From assembly GCA_005776725.1 (NCBI GenBank), contig SXOO01000197.1, positions 1-33,736 on the forward strand: a stretch of DNA of 33,736 nucleotides, given 5' to 3'. Below, one piece after another: positions 20,158-29,142 of this stretch. Under the pieces are notes generated by a model, which saw nothing but the letters and a program-made list of their open reading frames with translations, was not told the origin of the DNA and searched no databases. Source of the DNA: Pseudomonadota bacterium. GTDB lineage: Bacteria > Myxococcota_A > UBA9042 > GCA-2863065. Made by a program: the position numbers and the translations under genes. Positions within the stretch are counted from its first letter, which is position 1, and each line of letters begins with the position of its first letter.

Positions 20158-22596
20158 ATGCGAAGCCCCACCCGCGTCATCGCCATCGTCCTCACTCTCA
20201 GCGGCGTCCTCACGGGGTGCGCCGCCGCGTCGGATGACGCGCCCCCGGCCGACGCTGTCGGGGCAGACTCTCTAGGCTCGGACACGACAGCGGACTCGGC
20301 CGGCGAAGCCGACATCGTGACCGCCGAGGACACCACGGAGTGTGTGGCAGGCGAGCCGGGATGCGGCGAGGCGCCCCGGGCCGGGAGCCTCCGCCTCGTC
20401 GCCGGCGACTCGGATGGTGGCTTCGCCGATGGGGTCGGCCCGCTCGCGCGGTTCTCGGGGCCCACGGCGCTCTGCCTCGAGGGCGATGCGCTCTACGCGG
20501 CCGACACGTTCAACGCGACCCTGCGGCGGGTGGACCTGGGGACGGGCACGGTCACCACGGTGGCAGGCAGCGCGGGCCAGCCCGACTTCACCGACGCCGC
20601 GGGGCCAGATGCCCGGTTCACCAGCCCGCGTGGCCTCGCTTGCCTCGGCGACGGGACCCTCCTCGTGGCCGACAGCGGGTCGCTGCGCCGGGTATCGCTC
20701 GAGGGCGGCGCGGTCACCACGGTGGCCGGCTTCCCCGGGACCCCCGGCAACGTGGACGGCGATGCCGCGGCGGCACGAATCGGCTACCTCGTCCACGCGG
20801 CGGTCGCGCTTCCGGACGGCGAGCGCGTCGCGTTCACGGATCGCTCCAACGACAGCCTGCGGGTGGTCTCACGCGTCGATTGGTCGGTCGCTACCGTCGC
20901 CCCGGGGCTCTCGGGGCCGGGGGGGCTCGTGTCGCTCGGCGGGAATCGGCTGCTCGTGGCCGACACCTTCGCCGACCGCCTCGTGCGCGTGGACGTGGCC
21001 TCCGGCACGGTGGAGCCCCTGGCGATCACGGGCGCCAAGCTCTCGTCACCTCAGGGCGTAGCGCTCGACGCGTCGGGAACGGCCTGGGTCGCCGGCTTCG
21101 GCTCCAACCTCGTCCGCGTGGATCTCGCCAGCGGCGTGGCCGAGGTCGCGTGGAAAGCCTTCGGGGGCACCTTCGCGTCGCCCGTCTGGGCCGATGGCGA
21201 GCTGGTCTACGCCGAGCTGGAGCGGTCGAGCCTCCGCATCTACACGCCAGAGACGAACGCGGACCGCCTGCTCGCGGGGACCGAGCAACCCTGGGGCTCG
21301 AGCGACGGCGACCTGGACGAGGCGCGCTTCGGCAGGCTCACGGCGTTGGCCGTTCGGGAGACCGGCGTCGGTGCCGAGCTCTGGCTGGCCGATCCCGAGA
21401 ACGCGGCCGTCCGACGGGTCGTGCTCGACGACGCGCTCGCGGCGGCGCCCACCGGACGCGTCGACCGCGTCGAGTTCAAGGACGGGGACACCGAGATGGG
21501 TGCGCCCGGCGGCGTCGCGTTCGACGCCAGCGGCGCGCTCTGGGCCACCGATGCGGACGAGGGCAGCCTCTGGACGATCGGGCCGGGCGAGGCCAAGGCG
21601 AGCCGCGTCGCGACCGGGCTCGACGCGCCAGGAAACGTGGCGGTTGGGCCGAACGGCGAGGTCTTCGTGGCCGACACAGGCGCAGGCCGCGTGGTCCGCT
21701 GGACGGGCAGCGTGTTCGATGTGGTGGGCGACGACTTCGTCTCGCCGCTCGCGCTGGCGTGGGACGCAGACGCCGGCGCCTTGTGGATCGGCGACGTCGA
21801 CGCGGGCACCGTCCGCCACTGGTCGGGAGACGGCCCGGCCGCGTTCGTGGTCTCGGGCCCGAGCGCGACGGAAGATCCAGGCGTCGCGGTGGACGGCGAC
21901 TTGAGCGTGGCGCGCGTCGGCGCTCCGGCGGGCCTGCTCGTTCACGAGGGCGCGCTGCTCATCTGCGATGCGGCAGCCAACAGCGTACGGCGCCTGGTCG
22001 ACTGGCCGGGCGGCGCCGCGCGCGTCGAGACGCTCGTTGGGCGCCCTACCATCGGCGGCGGGCTCCCCCCGGGCGTGGACATGCCGCTCGAAGATGCCGC
22101 GCTCGGCTTCGTCGCCGCGGGCGGCCTGGCGCACGGCCGCTTGTGGCTGGCGGCGGAGTACGGCGTGTATCGCGTGGACCTGGGCAACGACGGCGGCGGG
22201 TGGACGCCGGGCGGACCCGCCCCAGACGCCCCCACGACGCCGTCGGCGTTCACGGTCGAGGTGGGCGTGGGGACGCCCTTCGAGGCGCTCCCGGACGTTC
22301 TCCGAATCGAGCACGGCAACCAGGGACTCCAGCACGTCACGCTCAGCGTGCGCGCGGCAGTCGCGCCCGGCTTCCACCCCGTTAGGCTCACCCTCGTGGG
22401 CGCCAACGGGATCACCACGCGCCAGCGAGTCCCGTGGACCGACGCCGGAGGCGGCCTCGCCACCGCGAGCGGCCTGGTCCTCGTAATCCCCACTCCGGAC
22501 GCCGTGCTCGCAGCACCCAAGCTGGCGCTACGGGCCGAGGTGGAAGGCGACACGGGGCTCGGCTGGACCGAGGCTCCCGTGACGCTCGCCTGGTAG
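20158..22596 (+). CDS. NHL-repeat beta-propeller lipoprotein
   Basis: 812 aa. The lipoprotein signal ends at Cys21 (LSGVLTGC), followed by an acidic Ala/Asp/Ser linker to about residue 60. At least ten NHL-type blades follow, each with a GG/PGG(V/L)A or SP.GLA turn and an L(L/W)VAD-like strand (LYAADTFNATLRRVD, LLVADSGSLRRVS, VFVADTGAGRVVRW, LLICDAAANSVRRL). This is enough for two six-bladed propellers. A C-terminal Ig-like beta domain (about 700-812) closes the chain. No catalytic motif is visible, so it is probably a surface binding scaffold. NHL lipoproteins are common in Myxococcota. It converges on the lipase-like gene. Confidence 0.85.
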   Translation: MRSPTRVIAIVLTLSGVLTGCAAASDDAPPADAVGADSLGSDTTADSAGEADIVTAEDTTECVAGEPGCGEAPRAGSLRLVAGDSDGGFADGVGPLARFSGPTALCLEGDALYAADTFNATLRRVDLGTGTVTTVAGSAGQPDFTDAAGPDARFTSPRGLACLGDGTLLVADSGSLRRVSLEGGAVTTVAGFPGTPGNVDGDAAAARIGYLVHAAVALPDGERVAFTDRSNDSLRVVSRVDWSVATVAPGLSGPGGLVSLGGNRLLVADTFADRLVRVDVASGTVEPLAITGAKLSSPQGVALDASGTAWVAGFGSNLVRVDLASGVAEVAWKAFGGTFASPVWADGELVYAELERSSLRIYTPETNADRLLAGTEQPWGSSDGDLDEARFGRLTALAVRETGVGAELWLADPENAAVRRVVLDDALAAAPTGRVDRVEFKDGDTEMGAPGGVAFDASGALWATDADEGSLWTIGPGEAKASRVATGLDAPGNVAVGPNGEVFVADTGAGRVVRWTGSVFDVVGDDFVSPLALAWDADAGALWIGDVDAGTVRHWSGDGPAAFVVSGPSATEDPGVAVDGDLSVARVGAPAGLLVHEGALLICDAAANSVRRLVDWPGGAARVETLVGRPTIGGGLPPGVDMPLEDAALGFVAAGGLAHGRLWLAAEYGVYRVDLGNDGGGWTPGGPAPDAPTTPSAFTVEVGVGTPFEALPDVLRIEHGNQGLQHVTLSVRAAVAPGFHPVRLTLVGANGITTRQRVPWTDAGGGLATASGLVLVIPTPDAVLAAPKLALRAEVEGDTGLGWTEAPVTLAW

Positions 22597-22602
22597 CTCC
22601 GG

Positions 22603-22621
22603 GAGCGACCCCTAGTCGCTC
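22603..22621. terminator. Hairpin between convergent lipoprotein genes
   Basis: GAGCGAC (22603-22609) and GTCGCTC (22615-22621) form a perfect 7-bp stem with a 5-nt loop, seven bases after the TAG of the NHL gene. The remaining gap to 22808 holds further small perfect stems (GGATC/GATCC near 22694-22707 and CGGGT/ACCCG at 22712-22724). The pair of converging genes could use them as a shared stop region. Confidence 0.45.
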
Positions 22622-22808
22622 GCGAGCTCTCCCAAGACGCGCAGTCTGCGCCTCCGCCGCCAGCCCAATCGCCGCGCGGTGGCCCTAGTGGCCGGGATCG
22701 TTGATCCGTTCCGGGTTTGACCCGTCCGTGAGGGTCCGCGGCAAGCCTTGACACCCCGATATTCCGCCAGTCGACACGCGGAACGAACTTCAGGCATCGA
22801 GCACTAGC

Positions 22809-24842
22809 TCACTTCGGGGTGAGGGCCGGGGTTGCCAGGGCGGCATAGGGGTCCACGATCGTCGCGACGCCCGAGTTCAGCCAGGAGACCAGGAACTCCT
22901 TCATCTGGTGGATGGCCTCGGGGCTGCGCGCGACGTTGCTGTGGGTGGCCACCTGTACGCCGTCGCTCTTCGTGACCCGGTCATATTGGAAGAGGCCGGC
23001 GGTGACCTTGCCCTCGTGGAGGTTGCCGTGGATCGGGGCGGCGCCCGCGCTCGCGATGATTTCGACCGACTCCAGCGCCGGAGCGACGTGCGGGACGCCG
23101 AGCGCGCGGACGATCGAGCGGTTGCAGCCCGGAGGAACCGTGTCGTCGTTCAGGACAACGTTCACGAGCAGCTGAGGGTGCTTGGCGCCGGCGCCCGGCA
23201 GGCGGTCGCCGGTCACGTGCGGCGCGTAGTTCGCGGAGTCGCCGCGCTCGATCAGCGTCTGGAGCACCGGGAAGAACCGGCGGACGTCGCCGTCTACGGT
23301 GTCCGGCGGCTTCATGAGCGTGATGACGATCGAGAACTGAGCGGCGTCGCGGATGATGGTGGAGACGCGCCCGCCGGGCACCGACAGGATCGCCGCGCCG
23401 AAACGGTCGGTGAGCGCGAGGAGCTCGGGGCCCATGATGCCGCCGAGGCTCACGCCGAACCACGCGAAGTGGTCCAAGTCCACGTCGGACTTGCCGTCGC
23501 CGTCGAAGTCGCCGTTGACGTCCAGGTTCGTCGTGAGGAGCTGGAGCAGCTGGAGCTTGTCGTAGGTCGACTGGCGCCAGTTGTCGCGCAGGATGAGCGC
23601 GTTAAGGCTCTGCGTGTTCACGTCGATGCCGAAGAAGCTCATGATCTGAAGGATGTTGGTGTCGCTCGTCGCGGAGGGGTGCTGCCCGTGGGCCACGGCG
23701 TCGACGGAGATCGTGGCCATGCCGAGCGGCGCGGCGGCCTCCGCGAGCGGGATGCCCTGGTCCTTGTCGCCGCCGATTCCGTGGCCGAACATGAGGACCG
23801 GATACGGCCCGTCTTCCAGCGGAAGCCAGACGCGGACGCGGAGCTCGTAGGTGCCGTCCGGGACCGTGTCCTCGATAACGCCATTCGTGCGGTAGTCCGT
23901 GGCCACGAAGCGCCCCTCGCAGGTCCGGAGCAGCGCGCTGGCCGTGCACGTCACGGGCTGGCTCCAGGAGTAGGCGCGCGCTCGGATGTCCGCCGCGATG
24001 GCGGTCGAGGTGTCCGCGATCGTCTGGGTGGTGAACACGACCGCCGCGCTCACGTCCTCGGGGGCAAGGCCCGTCGCCCCCAGGAGCTGCGCGTAGCGGC
24101 CGTGGAGTCGCGACAACAGCGGATCCGTCGCGGTGCCGGTCAGCAGCTCTCTCATCGTGGCGGACGGCGCGATGCACGCGCCATCCGCGGCGAGCGCCTC
24201 CGTCGTGACGACCACGCCGTAACGACGCGCCGCCCGGAGCGGGACCATCGGCCAGAAGATCGCCGTCTCGCCCTCGTCGGTCACCTCGGTCTCGAACGGG
24301 ACGCGGTCGCCGGTCTCGAGATCCACGAAGCGCACGGCGGTGCTGGCGATCGACTCGATGTCGCCGCTCGGGAGCGCGCCGAGCGGCTTTGAGAAGCGCA
24401 GGATCACACCGGCCGTTGTTCCGAACCCGTCCAGCGTGGCCATCTGCTCGAAGACGCCGGTGTAAGAGCCCGGGATAGCCGGCAGCCAGGGCGCGATCTC
24501 CTCGTCCATCCGGACGCGGAGGCCCGTCCCGGTCCCCGCTTCGTCGACCGTGTAGTACTCGTCCGGGAACGACTCGAGCCCCTTGCCGGATAGTGGCGCG
24601 TACGACGCCCGGGTCGTGCCGGTGCACCAAGGCGGCGGCACGGGAACGTCGGCGGCGGTCGTCTCCTCGCCCGCCACCTCGGGTCCGGGCCCCTCCGAGG
24701 CGTCATCGGGCTCGGACGCATCGGGTTCCTCGACGTCCGCCGCGGCGAGGTCGCTTGAGTTGGCGCTCGAATCCGGCGAGCCGCCGTCGCACGCGGCCGC
24801 CATCAGCGCCATTGCCGCGACTGCCCATCGAGTCGTACGCAT
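22809..24842 (-). CDS. Lipase/esterase-like lipoprotein
   Basis: 677 aa from the ATG at 24842, with GGAGG five bases upstream. The lipobox is ALMAAAC (Cys18), followed by Asp; a long Asp/Glu/Ser linker runs to about 70. The first half is beta-rich, with an Ig-like segment (about 130-235) as in bacterial lipase N-terminal domains. An alpha/beta-hydrolase follows: oxyanion motif GHGIGG (353-358), nucleophile elbow GVSLGG with Ser465, probable acid Asp567 (NDDTVPP) and His634 (ATHSNV). A Ca-binding-type loop (DVNGDFDGDGKSD, 441-453) sits just before the nucleophile. It probably cleaves esters or lipids at the cell surface. The AAA-ATPase gene starts upstream on the same strand with a 43-bp gap. 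Confidence 0.82.
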   Translation of the reverse strand: MRTTRWAVAAMALMAAACDGGSPDSSANSSDLAAADVEEPDASEPDDASEGPGPEVAGEETTAADVPVPPPWCTGTTRASYAPLSGKGLESFPDEYYTVDEAGTGTGLRVRMDEEIAPWLPAIPGSYTGVFEQMATLDGFGTTAGVILRFSKPLGALPSGDIESIASTAVRFVDLETGDRVPFETEVTDEGETAIFWPMVPLRAARRYGVVVTTEALAADGACIAPSATMRELLTGTATDPLLSRLHGRYAQLLGATGLAPEDVSAAVVFTTQTIADTSTAIAADIRARAYSWSQPVTCTASALLRTCEGRFVATDYRTNGVIEDTVPDGTYELRVRVWLPLEDGPYPVLMFGHGIGGDKDQGIPLAEAAAPLGMATISVDAVAHGQHPSATSDTNILQIMSFFGIDVNTQSLNALILRDNWRQSTYDKLQLLQLLTTNLDVNGDFDGDGKSDVDLDHFAWFGVSLGGIMGPELLALTDRFGAAILSVPGGRVSTIIRDAAQFSIVITLMKPPDTVDGDVRRFFPVLQTLIERGDSANYAPHVTGDRLPGAGAKHPQLLVNVVLNDDTVPPGCNRSIVRALGVPHVAPALESVEIIASAGAAPIHGNLHEGKVTAGLFQYDRVTKSDGVQVATHSNVARSPEAIHQMKEFLVSWLNSGVATIVDPYAALATPALTPK

Positions 24843-24885
24843 GAGTTCCTCCGAGGCCGCTACGGTAGCACGCCGCCAGCGACGA

Positions 24886-26085
24886 CTAGGGCGGGAACAG
24901 CGAGTCCACAAGCTCCAGGAGATCGATGGCGTATGCGTCGCTGCCGGCGATCGGGTGGGGGTTCGAGGTGCGGCAGACCACCCAGCTCCGAGTGGTCTGG
25001 CCCTCGGCGGTACGCGCCACGTCTCTAGCGACCCGGTGCAGCGCGGCGGTGTCGGCTATGTTCGGATGCTCCGTCCACTTGGCCTCGATGAGATCGGTGC
25101 GGCCACCGCCCGTGACGACGAAGTCGACTTCATGGCCGGCGGCGTCGCGGTAGAACCAGAGCGTTCGGCTCGAACCCGTCGCGGCGAGTGACGCGCGCAG
25201 CTCCGCGAGGATGAGCGTCTCCCAGAGAGTGCCCAGGAACGGGGACCCGAGCAGGCCTCGCTCGTCTATGCCGAGGAGCCAGGACGCGAGCCCGACATCT
25301 CGGAAGTACAGCTTTGGTGCCTTGATCAGCCGCTTGCCGACGTTTACGAACCACGGCTCGAGGAGCTCGATCTGATCGGACGCGACCAGCACGCTCAACC
25401 AGGCGTCAATGGTCTTGGCTGTGACGCCGACGGTGCGGCCGAGGTCGGTCTTGTCGAGGAGCCGACCGTTCCTTGCGGCGCACGCGCGTACAAATCGCTC
25501 GAAGTCTCGGAGGCTGCCCACATTGAGGATCTGGCGAACGTCACGCTCGAGGTAGGTCGCAAGGTACGCGGAGTGAAAGGCTTGGGTGGGAAGCGCCGGA
25601 TCGCGCCAGAGGTCAGGGAACGCACCCCTGAGGATGGCGCGCTCGAGGGCGGCGAGTCCGAGCCCGTCGCCCAAGGCACGCCGCTCGCGCAGCGAGAGCC
25701 CACCGAGCTCGAGCCAAGCGCAGCGGCCGGCCAGGCTGTCCGACACCGATCGCATCAGCGGAAACTTCTGAGACCCGGTGAGGACGAAGCGGCCCATGGC
25801 GTGCCGATCGGCGTCGATCGCTGTCTTCAGGTGCCGGAAGAGCCCCGGCGCGTACTGCACTTCATCCACGAGCAGCGGCGCCGGATTTCGTGCCAGGAAT
25901 GCGACCGGGTCTCGCTCGGCCTGCTCGGCCACGCTGGGTAAGTCCAGCGTCACGTAGGTGTAGTCCGGGAGCGTCTGACGAAGGAGCGTGGTCTTGCCGG
26001 TCTGCCGCGCGCCCGTGAGGACCAGCGCCGGGAAGTGGCCGAGAAGCTGGACGACGCGAGGCGCAAGGCTCCTTTGAAACTGCAT
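24886..26085 (-). CDS. AAA ATPase with DUF4143 domain
   Basis: 399 aa from the ATG at 26085; TTG 26094 would add three residues. Walker A is GARQTGKT (25-32) and Walker B LLVDE (71-75), with a sensor-like VLTGSQ after it. The C-terminal DUF4143 region holds HEVDFVV...LIEAKW, the E-VDF / E-x-K pattern of a PD-(D/E)xK nuclease-like fold. Proteins of this kind are widespread, often horizontally acquired, and have no settled role. Unlike its neighbours, the gene has an AT-rich promoter, no Shine-Dalgarno sequence and almost no leader. No obvious partner gene is next to it, so a toxin-antitoxin or defence role cannot be claimed. Confidence 0.88.
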   Translation of the reverse strand: MQFQRSLAPRVVQLLGHFPALVLTGARQTGKTTLLRQTLPDYTYVTLDLPSVAEQAERDPVAFLARNPAPLLVDEVQYAPGLFRHLKTAIDADRHAMGRFVLTGSQKFPLMRSVSDSLAGRCAWLELGGLSLRERRALGDGLGLAALERAILRGAFPDLWRDPALPTQAFHSAYLATYLERDVRQILNVGSLRDFERFVRACAARNGRLLDKTDLGRTVGVTAKTIDAWLSVLVASDQIELLEPWFVNVGKRLIKAPKLYFRDVGLASWLLGIDERGLLGSPFLGTLWETLILAELRASLAATGSSRTLWFYRDAAGHEVDFVVTGGGRTDLIEAKWTEHPNIADTAALHRVARDVARTAEGQTTRSWVVCRTSNPHPIAGSDAYAIDLLELVDSLFPP

Positions 26086-26094
26086 AGTTAGCAA

Positions 26095-26122
26095 TTTATG
26101 GAGTCAGAGTCCGTTCTGTCAA
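26095..26122 (-). promoter_or_regulatory. Near-consensus promoter of the AAA ATPase gene, probably leaderless
   Basis: On the minus strand a perfect TTGACA (26117-26122) is followed by a 16-bp spacer and CATAAA (26095-26100; ATAAAT with a 17-bp spacer is also possible). The -10 ends only nine bases before the ATG at 26085, so transcription should begin at or within a few bases of the start codon. No ribosome-binding site exists. This is the clearest AT-rich promoter in the window. Confidence 0.6.
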
Positions 26123-26134
26123 GAGTCCTGCTCC

Positions 26135-26872
26135 TCACCAACCGAGCTCCTCCGCGGTCACTGGACCCACCTCGAGCTCGTCGAAGGACCTCGGGAGCCG
26201 CCCAGCGTGCCCTGCGATCTCGCCAACCATCAGCTCCGCCGTCGGTCGCCCGCGGTCGACAGTCCGCGCCGCTGCGGTCGGTCTGCCCGCCTCGTCGTAC
26301 TTGTCGGTGGCACCCACGCAGTGAAACGTCTCGTGCAGCACCGCGACGGCCAGCTCGAAGGCGGCGTCGACATTGCCGCGCACGAAGCCCCAGCGCTGCC
26401 CCTCCTGCGCCACCCCCTCGAAGCTCGCCTCACCCTTGGCGCGGCTCTCCGGGTCGAGCACCACGTAGACCTCCACCGCGGCTGCGCTCACCTCCACCTC
26501 CGCCAGCGCGTCGGCCGCCTGACGGAAGCGCCAGAACCGCCACGCGGCGCGCACTCGTTGGAAGAACGTCGCGTCCGCGCCGGGGATCGCAGGCGGGTTA
26601 TTTGGCGCTTCGAAGGGACCCAAGACGACGAAGTCGAAGGGCCTTCGCTCGACGCCGAATCTCGCCGCTTCGGCCGCCGCCCAGTCCTCCGCCGCGCCAA
26701 GGGCGTCCCGCAGCGGGGTGGCCGCGTCCGAGCTCACCGCATCCGTGGCGAGCAGGAGCACGGCCACGCGAACGCCACCCTCCCAGTCCGCCCGTAGCGG
26801 TCCGCGCCGCCACTGCTTTACAGCCCATGCCACCGTGGCCAGCAGGAGCGCCAGCAGCACCACCAGACGCAC
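26135..26872 (-). CDS. Membrane-anchored metzincin-like protein
   Basis: About 245 aa if GTG 26872 is the start; TTG or CTG starts up to 26910 are possible, and none has a clear Shine-Dalgarno sequence. A single N-terminal membrane helix (LVVLLALLLATVAWAV) places the rest outside the inner membrane. The key motif is HETFHCVGATD (His180, Glu181, His184, Asp190), i.e. HExxHxxGxxD, the zinc site of metzincin proteases with Asp as third ligand, as in snapalysin. A later LM (Met215) could be the Met-turn. The family is not recognised, so activity is inferred from the motif only. The frame starts some 47 bp after the uridine-phosphorylase-like gene, so they may share a transcript. Confidence 0.6.
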   Translation of the reverse strand: MRLVVLLALLLATVAWAVKQWRRGPLRADWEGGVRVAVLLLATDAVSSDAATPLRDALGAAEDWAAAEAARFGVERRPFDFVVLGPFEAPNNPPAIPGADATFFQRVRAAWRFWRFRQAADALAEVEVSAAAVEVYVVLDPESRAKGEASFEGVAQEGQRWGFVRGNVDAAFELAVAVLHETFHCVGATDKYDEAGRPTAAARTVDRGRPTAELMVGEIAGHAGRLPRSFDELEVGPVTAEELGW

Positions 26873-26919
26873 CCGCGCCCAGCCGGTTCGGACAGTCGAT
26901 GGGGGTGGCAACCTCAGCC

Positions 26920-27876
26920 CTACGGCACGGGCTCGTCCGCCAACACATCCAGCGCCACCAACAGCGCAGCGTCGACGGCGGCCACAGGATCGATGATCGC
27001 TCCGTGCGCCGACGGGGCGCTGATGGTTGGGCACAGCGTGGCGGCGCGCCACCCAATAGACCGGGCGACGTGGAACAACAGGCTCGACTCCATGTCGAAG
27101 TTGAGCACCCGCTGCCCAGCGACCTCGATGGCCGCCAGCGCATGTTTGATCCCGGGGACCGTCAGCGTCGTGCCGTCCAGCCGGCGGCCGGAGGCGCCAA
27201 AGAACCCTGGCGCGGCCACGGTGGTGCCGCACAGCACCGCCAGACCACGCGCGCGGCAGCCTTGGGCGAGCTGGTCGGCCAGCCCGGCATCGGCGCGAGA
27301 CGCGTAGACCGGCAGGCGACCCGCGAAGCGGGAACCGGCGGTGGTATGTGCCATCAGAGCGGCAGCCGCGGCGGTCTCCAGCGCCAGCACCGTGTCGTCC
27401 GCGGCCGGCACCTCGAAGTACAAGCCCGTGCTGTCCAGGCCGAGAGCGTACTGCGACACCACCAGAGTGCCCGGCGCCACGTCGTCGCGCGCGCCGCCCG
27501 AGGTGCCCACGCGGATCACACGCACGGGCTCGGCCGCGGGGTCGCGCCGCCCGGTGTTCGGGTCGAGGTCCAGCACGCCGTAACCCTCCATCAGCGCGAT
27601 CTCGAGGTTGTCGTGGCCGATGCCAGTGCCAATCACGGTCATGGGCACGCCGCGGTAGGTGCCCGTGAGCGTCACGTACTCGCGGTGGCGGCGGTCGTGA
27701 TGCACGGCATCGAAATGGGCCGCCACGCGTAGCGCGCGCGCCGGGTCGCCAACCACCAGCCAGTTACGGGCCAGCTCATGGCGGGCGACCGACAGGTGGT
27801 AGGCGCGGCCGTCACGCAGCACCAGGTCGCTCTTCGGGGCAGGGCGTGACGCCGAAGCGCCAGAGGGGTCGTGCAT
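26920..27876 (-). CDS. Uridine-phosphorylase-like nucleoside phosphorylase
   Basis: 318 aa from the ATG at 27876; the open frame further upstream lacks family similarity. It shows the nucleoside-phosphorylase fold signatures: VVGDPARA near residue 41, TVIGTGIGHDN, the phosphate-binding VRVIRVGTSGG, and NFDMESSLLF for ribose and base contacts. The family splits nucleosides with phosphate into base plus ribose-1-phosphate in the cytoplasm for salvage. The substrate (uridine, or another nucleoside) cannot be fixed by eye. The Asp/Ala-rich N-terminus is short and unremarkable. A plausible promoter lies about 60 bp upstream. Confidence 0.85.
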   Translation of the reverse strand: MHDPSGASASRPAPKSDLVLRDGRAYHLSVARHELARNWLVVGDPARALRVAAHFDAVHHDRRHREYVTLTGTYRGVPMTVIGTGIGHDNLEIALMEGYGVLDLDPNTGRRDPAAEPVRVIRVGTSGGARDDVAPGTLVVSQYALGLDSTGLYFEVPAADDTVLALETAAAAALMAHTTAGSRFAGRLPVYASRADAGLADQLAQGCRARGLAVLCGTTVAAPGFFGASGRRLDGTTLTVPGIKHALAAIEVAGQRVLNFDMESSLLFHVARSIGWRAATLCPTISAPSAHGAIIDPVAAVDAALLVALDVLADEPVP

Positions 27877-27935
27877 GGTGGCTCGTGGCGCCCTGGAGCG
27901 CAGGCAGTGGGCAGTGGGCAGCTGGGTGGCCAAGC

Positions 27936-27965
27936 ATTGTGCGTCGCGGACCCTGGCGGGGTCAA
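27936..27965 (-). promoter_or_regulatory. Candidate promoter of the nucleoside phosphorylase gene
   Basis: TTGACC (27960-27965), an 18-bp spacer and CACAAT (27936-27941) on the minus strand give five of six and four of six matches, 59 bp before the ATG. The leader contains the GCAGTGG direct repeats near 27905-27920. Confidence 0.45.
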
Positions 27966-28029
27966 CGGAACGGCCGGCCCTGAGAGCCCGTTCGCCACCA
28001 AACACTGGAGCGCGTCGCGCCCCTACGTT

Positions 28030-29019
28030 TCAGAACACCTCGAAGCTCGTGAACTGTCCTGCGCAAGCGGCCTCGGCGCACCGGACGACCTCTCCGAGGC
28101 CGGGGGTAGGAGGGAGCAATCGGTAGCACGCATCGAGGTCCCCCGCGCGAGTGCCGGAGTCATCCTCGTTTCCGACGGGCAGAGACAGGGGCTCGCGAGC
28201 GGCCTCGCCTTCCTCTTCGAGTTTGTCCAGGATGCACTGCCCGACAGCGGTGATGCCAATGACACACTCCTCCGTCGTGAAACACGCGATGAGCTCCGCT
28301 GCGCACTGTGACTCGGCTGCGGGGCAGCCCGGCGCGACCCTGCAATAATCGCCGTCGGGACGCCCGAATTGCCCCTGCTTGGCTTCTGTGTGCATACAAA
28401 CGAACCCGGCCGGACAGTCGTACTCGTGGCAGAACTCGATGCAGCGCTTGGCGGTGGAGTCATACTCCTTCCACGGGATGCAGCCGGCCGTGAGCGCGCA
28501 GTCGCTGCCGCTGTCGCACTCGCTGAGAGGACCGCCGCGACCCGCCTCGACGCAGTCGCCGGCCACGCACACTGTGAGCGGTGGGCAGGCCACCCCCGCG
28601 CACAGCGTGTTGCTCTTGCCCGGATCGGGGGAGTGGATCGTATTGCAGACTCCGCCTGCGGGCCAGTCGCAGTCGTCGCCAATCTGCGCGCCTCCGTATG
28701 TGCAGTCTGCATGCGACGTACATGACATGGTCTTGGACGACGGGTCGGTGATACCGTCACCGTCGTCGTCCACGAAGTTGCACGGCTCTTGGGTCCGGAC
28801 GCAAGGCGCCATGGCGGTCTCGCGGGTGTGGCGACCCATGGCCGGGGTCCAACACTCCTCCGGTCCGGGGACGTGACGAACCCACGGGTGCGTCTCTTGG
28901 GGAGCCGCGACGTCATCATCGGCCCCGTGGACCAAGCCGCCGCATCCGGCCAAGAGAAGCGCCGAGGCGACGAGCGCGAGCTTCGCGCGATAGCGTGCAG
29001 ATGACCCTACAGACTGCAT
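28030..29019 (-). CDS. Cys-rich predicted lipoprotein
   Basis: 329 aa from ATG 29019 (GTG 29025 would add two residues). The lipobox is LLLAGC (Cys26). The mature protein contains many Cys in short spacings (MSCTSHADCTYGG, VCNTIHSP, CAGVACPPLTVCVAGDC, CIEFCHEYDCPAGFVC), plus one DDDGDG Ca-like loop near residue 87. The CPPLTVCVAGDC and CDSGSDC elements resemble the small disulfide modules of other myxobacterial surface proteins. The C-terminal third (FTTEECVIGITAVGQCILDKLEEE) looks helical. No enzyme motif is seen. It lies 124 bp downstream of the carboxylase stop and on the same strand, but need not be part of that unit. Confidence 0.72.
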   Translation of the reverse strand: MQSVGSSARYRAKLALVASALLLAGCGGLVHGADDDVAAPQETHPWVRHVPGPEECWTPAMGRHTRETAMAPCVRTQEPCNFVDDDGDGITDPSSKTMSCTSHADCTYGGAQIGDDCDWPAGGVCNTIHSPDPGKSNTLCAGVACPPLTVCVAGDCVEAGRGGPLSECDSGSDCALTAGCIPWKEYDSTAKRCIEFCHEYDCPAGFVCMHTEAKQGQFGRPDGDYCRVAPGCPAAESQCAAELIACFTTEECVIGITAVGQCILDKLEEEGEAAREPLSLPVGNEDDSGTRAGDLDACYRLLPPTPGLGEVVRCAEAACAGQFTSFEVF

Positions 29020-29142
29020 ACGCACTACTTCCAGGCCGACTTACTGCGGCGGCCCAGACGGATGCTGCAACATGTTTCACGGCGGCCGCAAGGGCCGACC
29101 TGGATCTTCGTGGGAGTCGCCGGCTCCTCTTTGACGCCCGCC

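Noticed and set aside
24886..26085. AAA/DUF4143 gene as half of a toxin-antitoxin or defence system
   Set aside because: No partner gene lies next to it; its neighbours are a lipase-like gene and a metzincin-like gene.
26098..27732. A 544-residue plus-strand open frame opposite the metzincin-like and phosphorylase genes
   Set aside because: Very Arg/Pro/Ala-rich shadow; both minus-strand genes have recognisable motifs.
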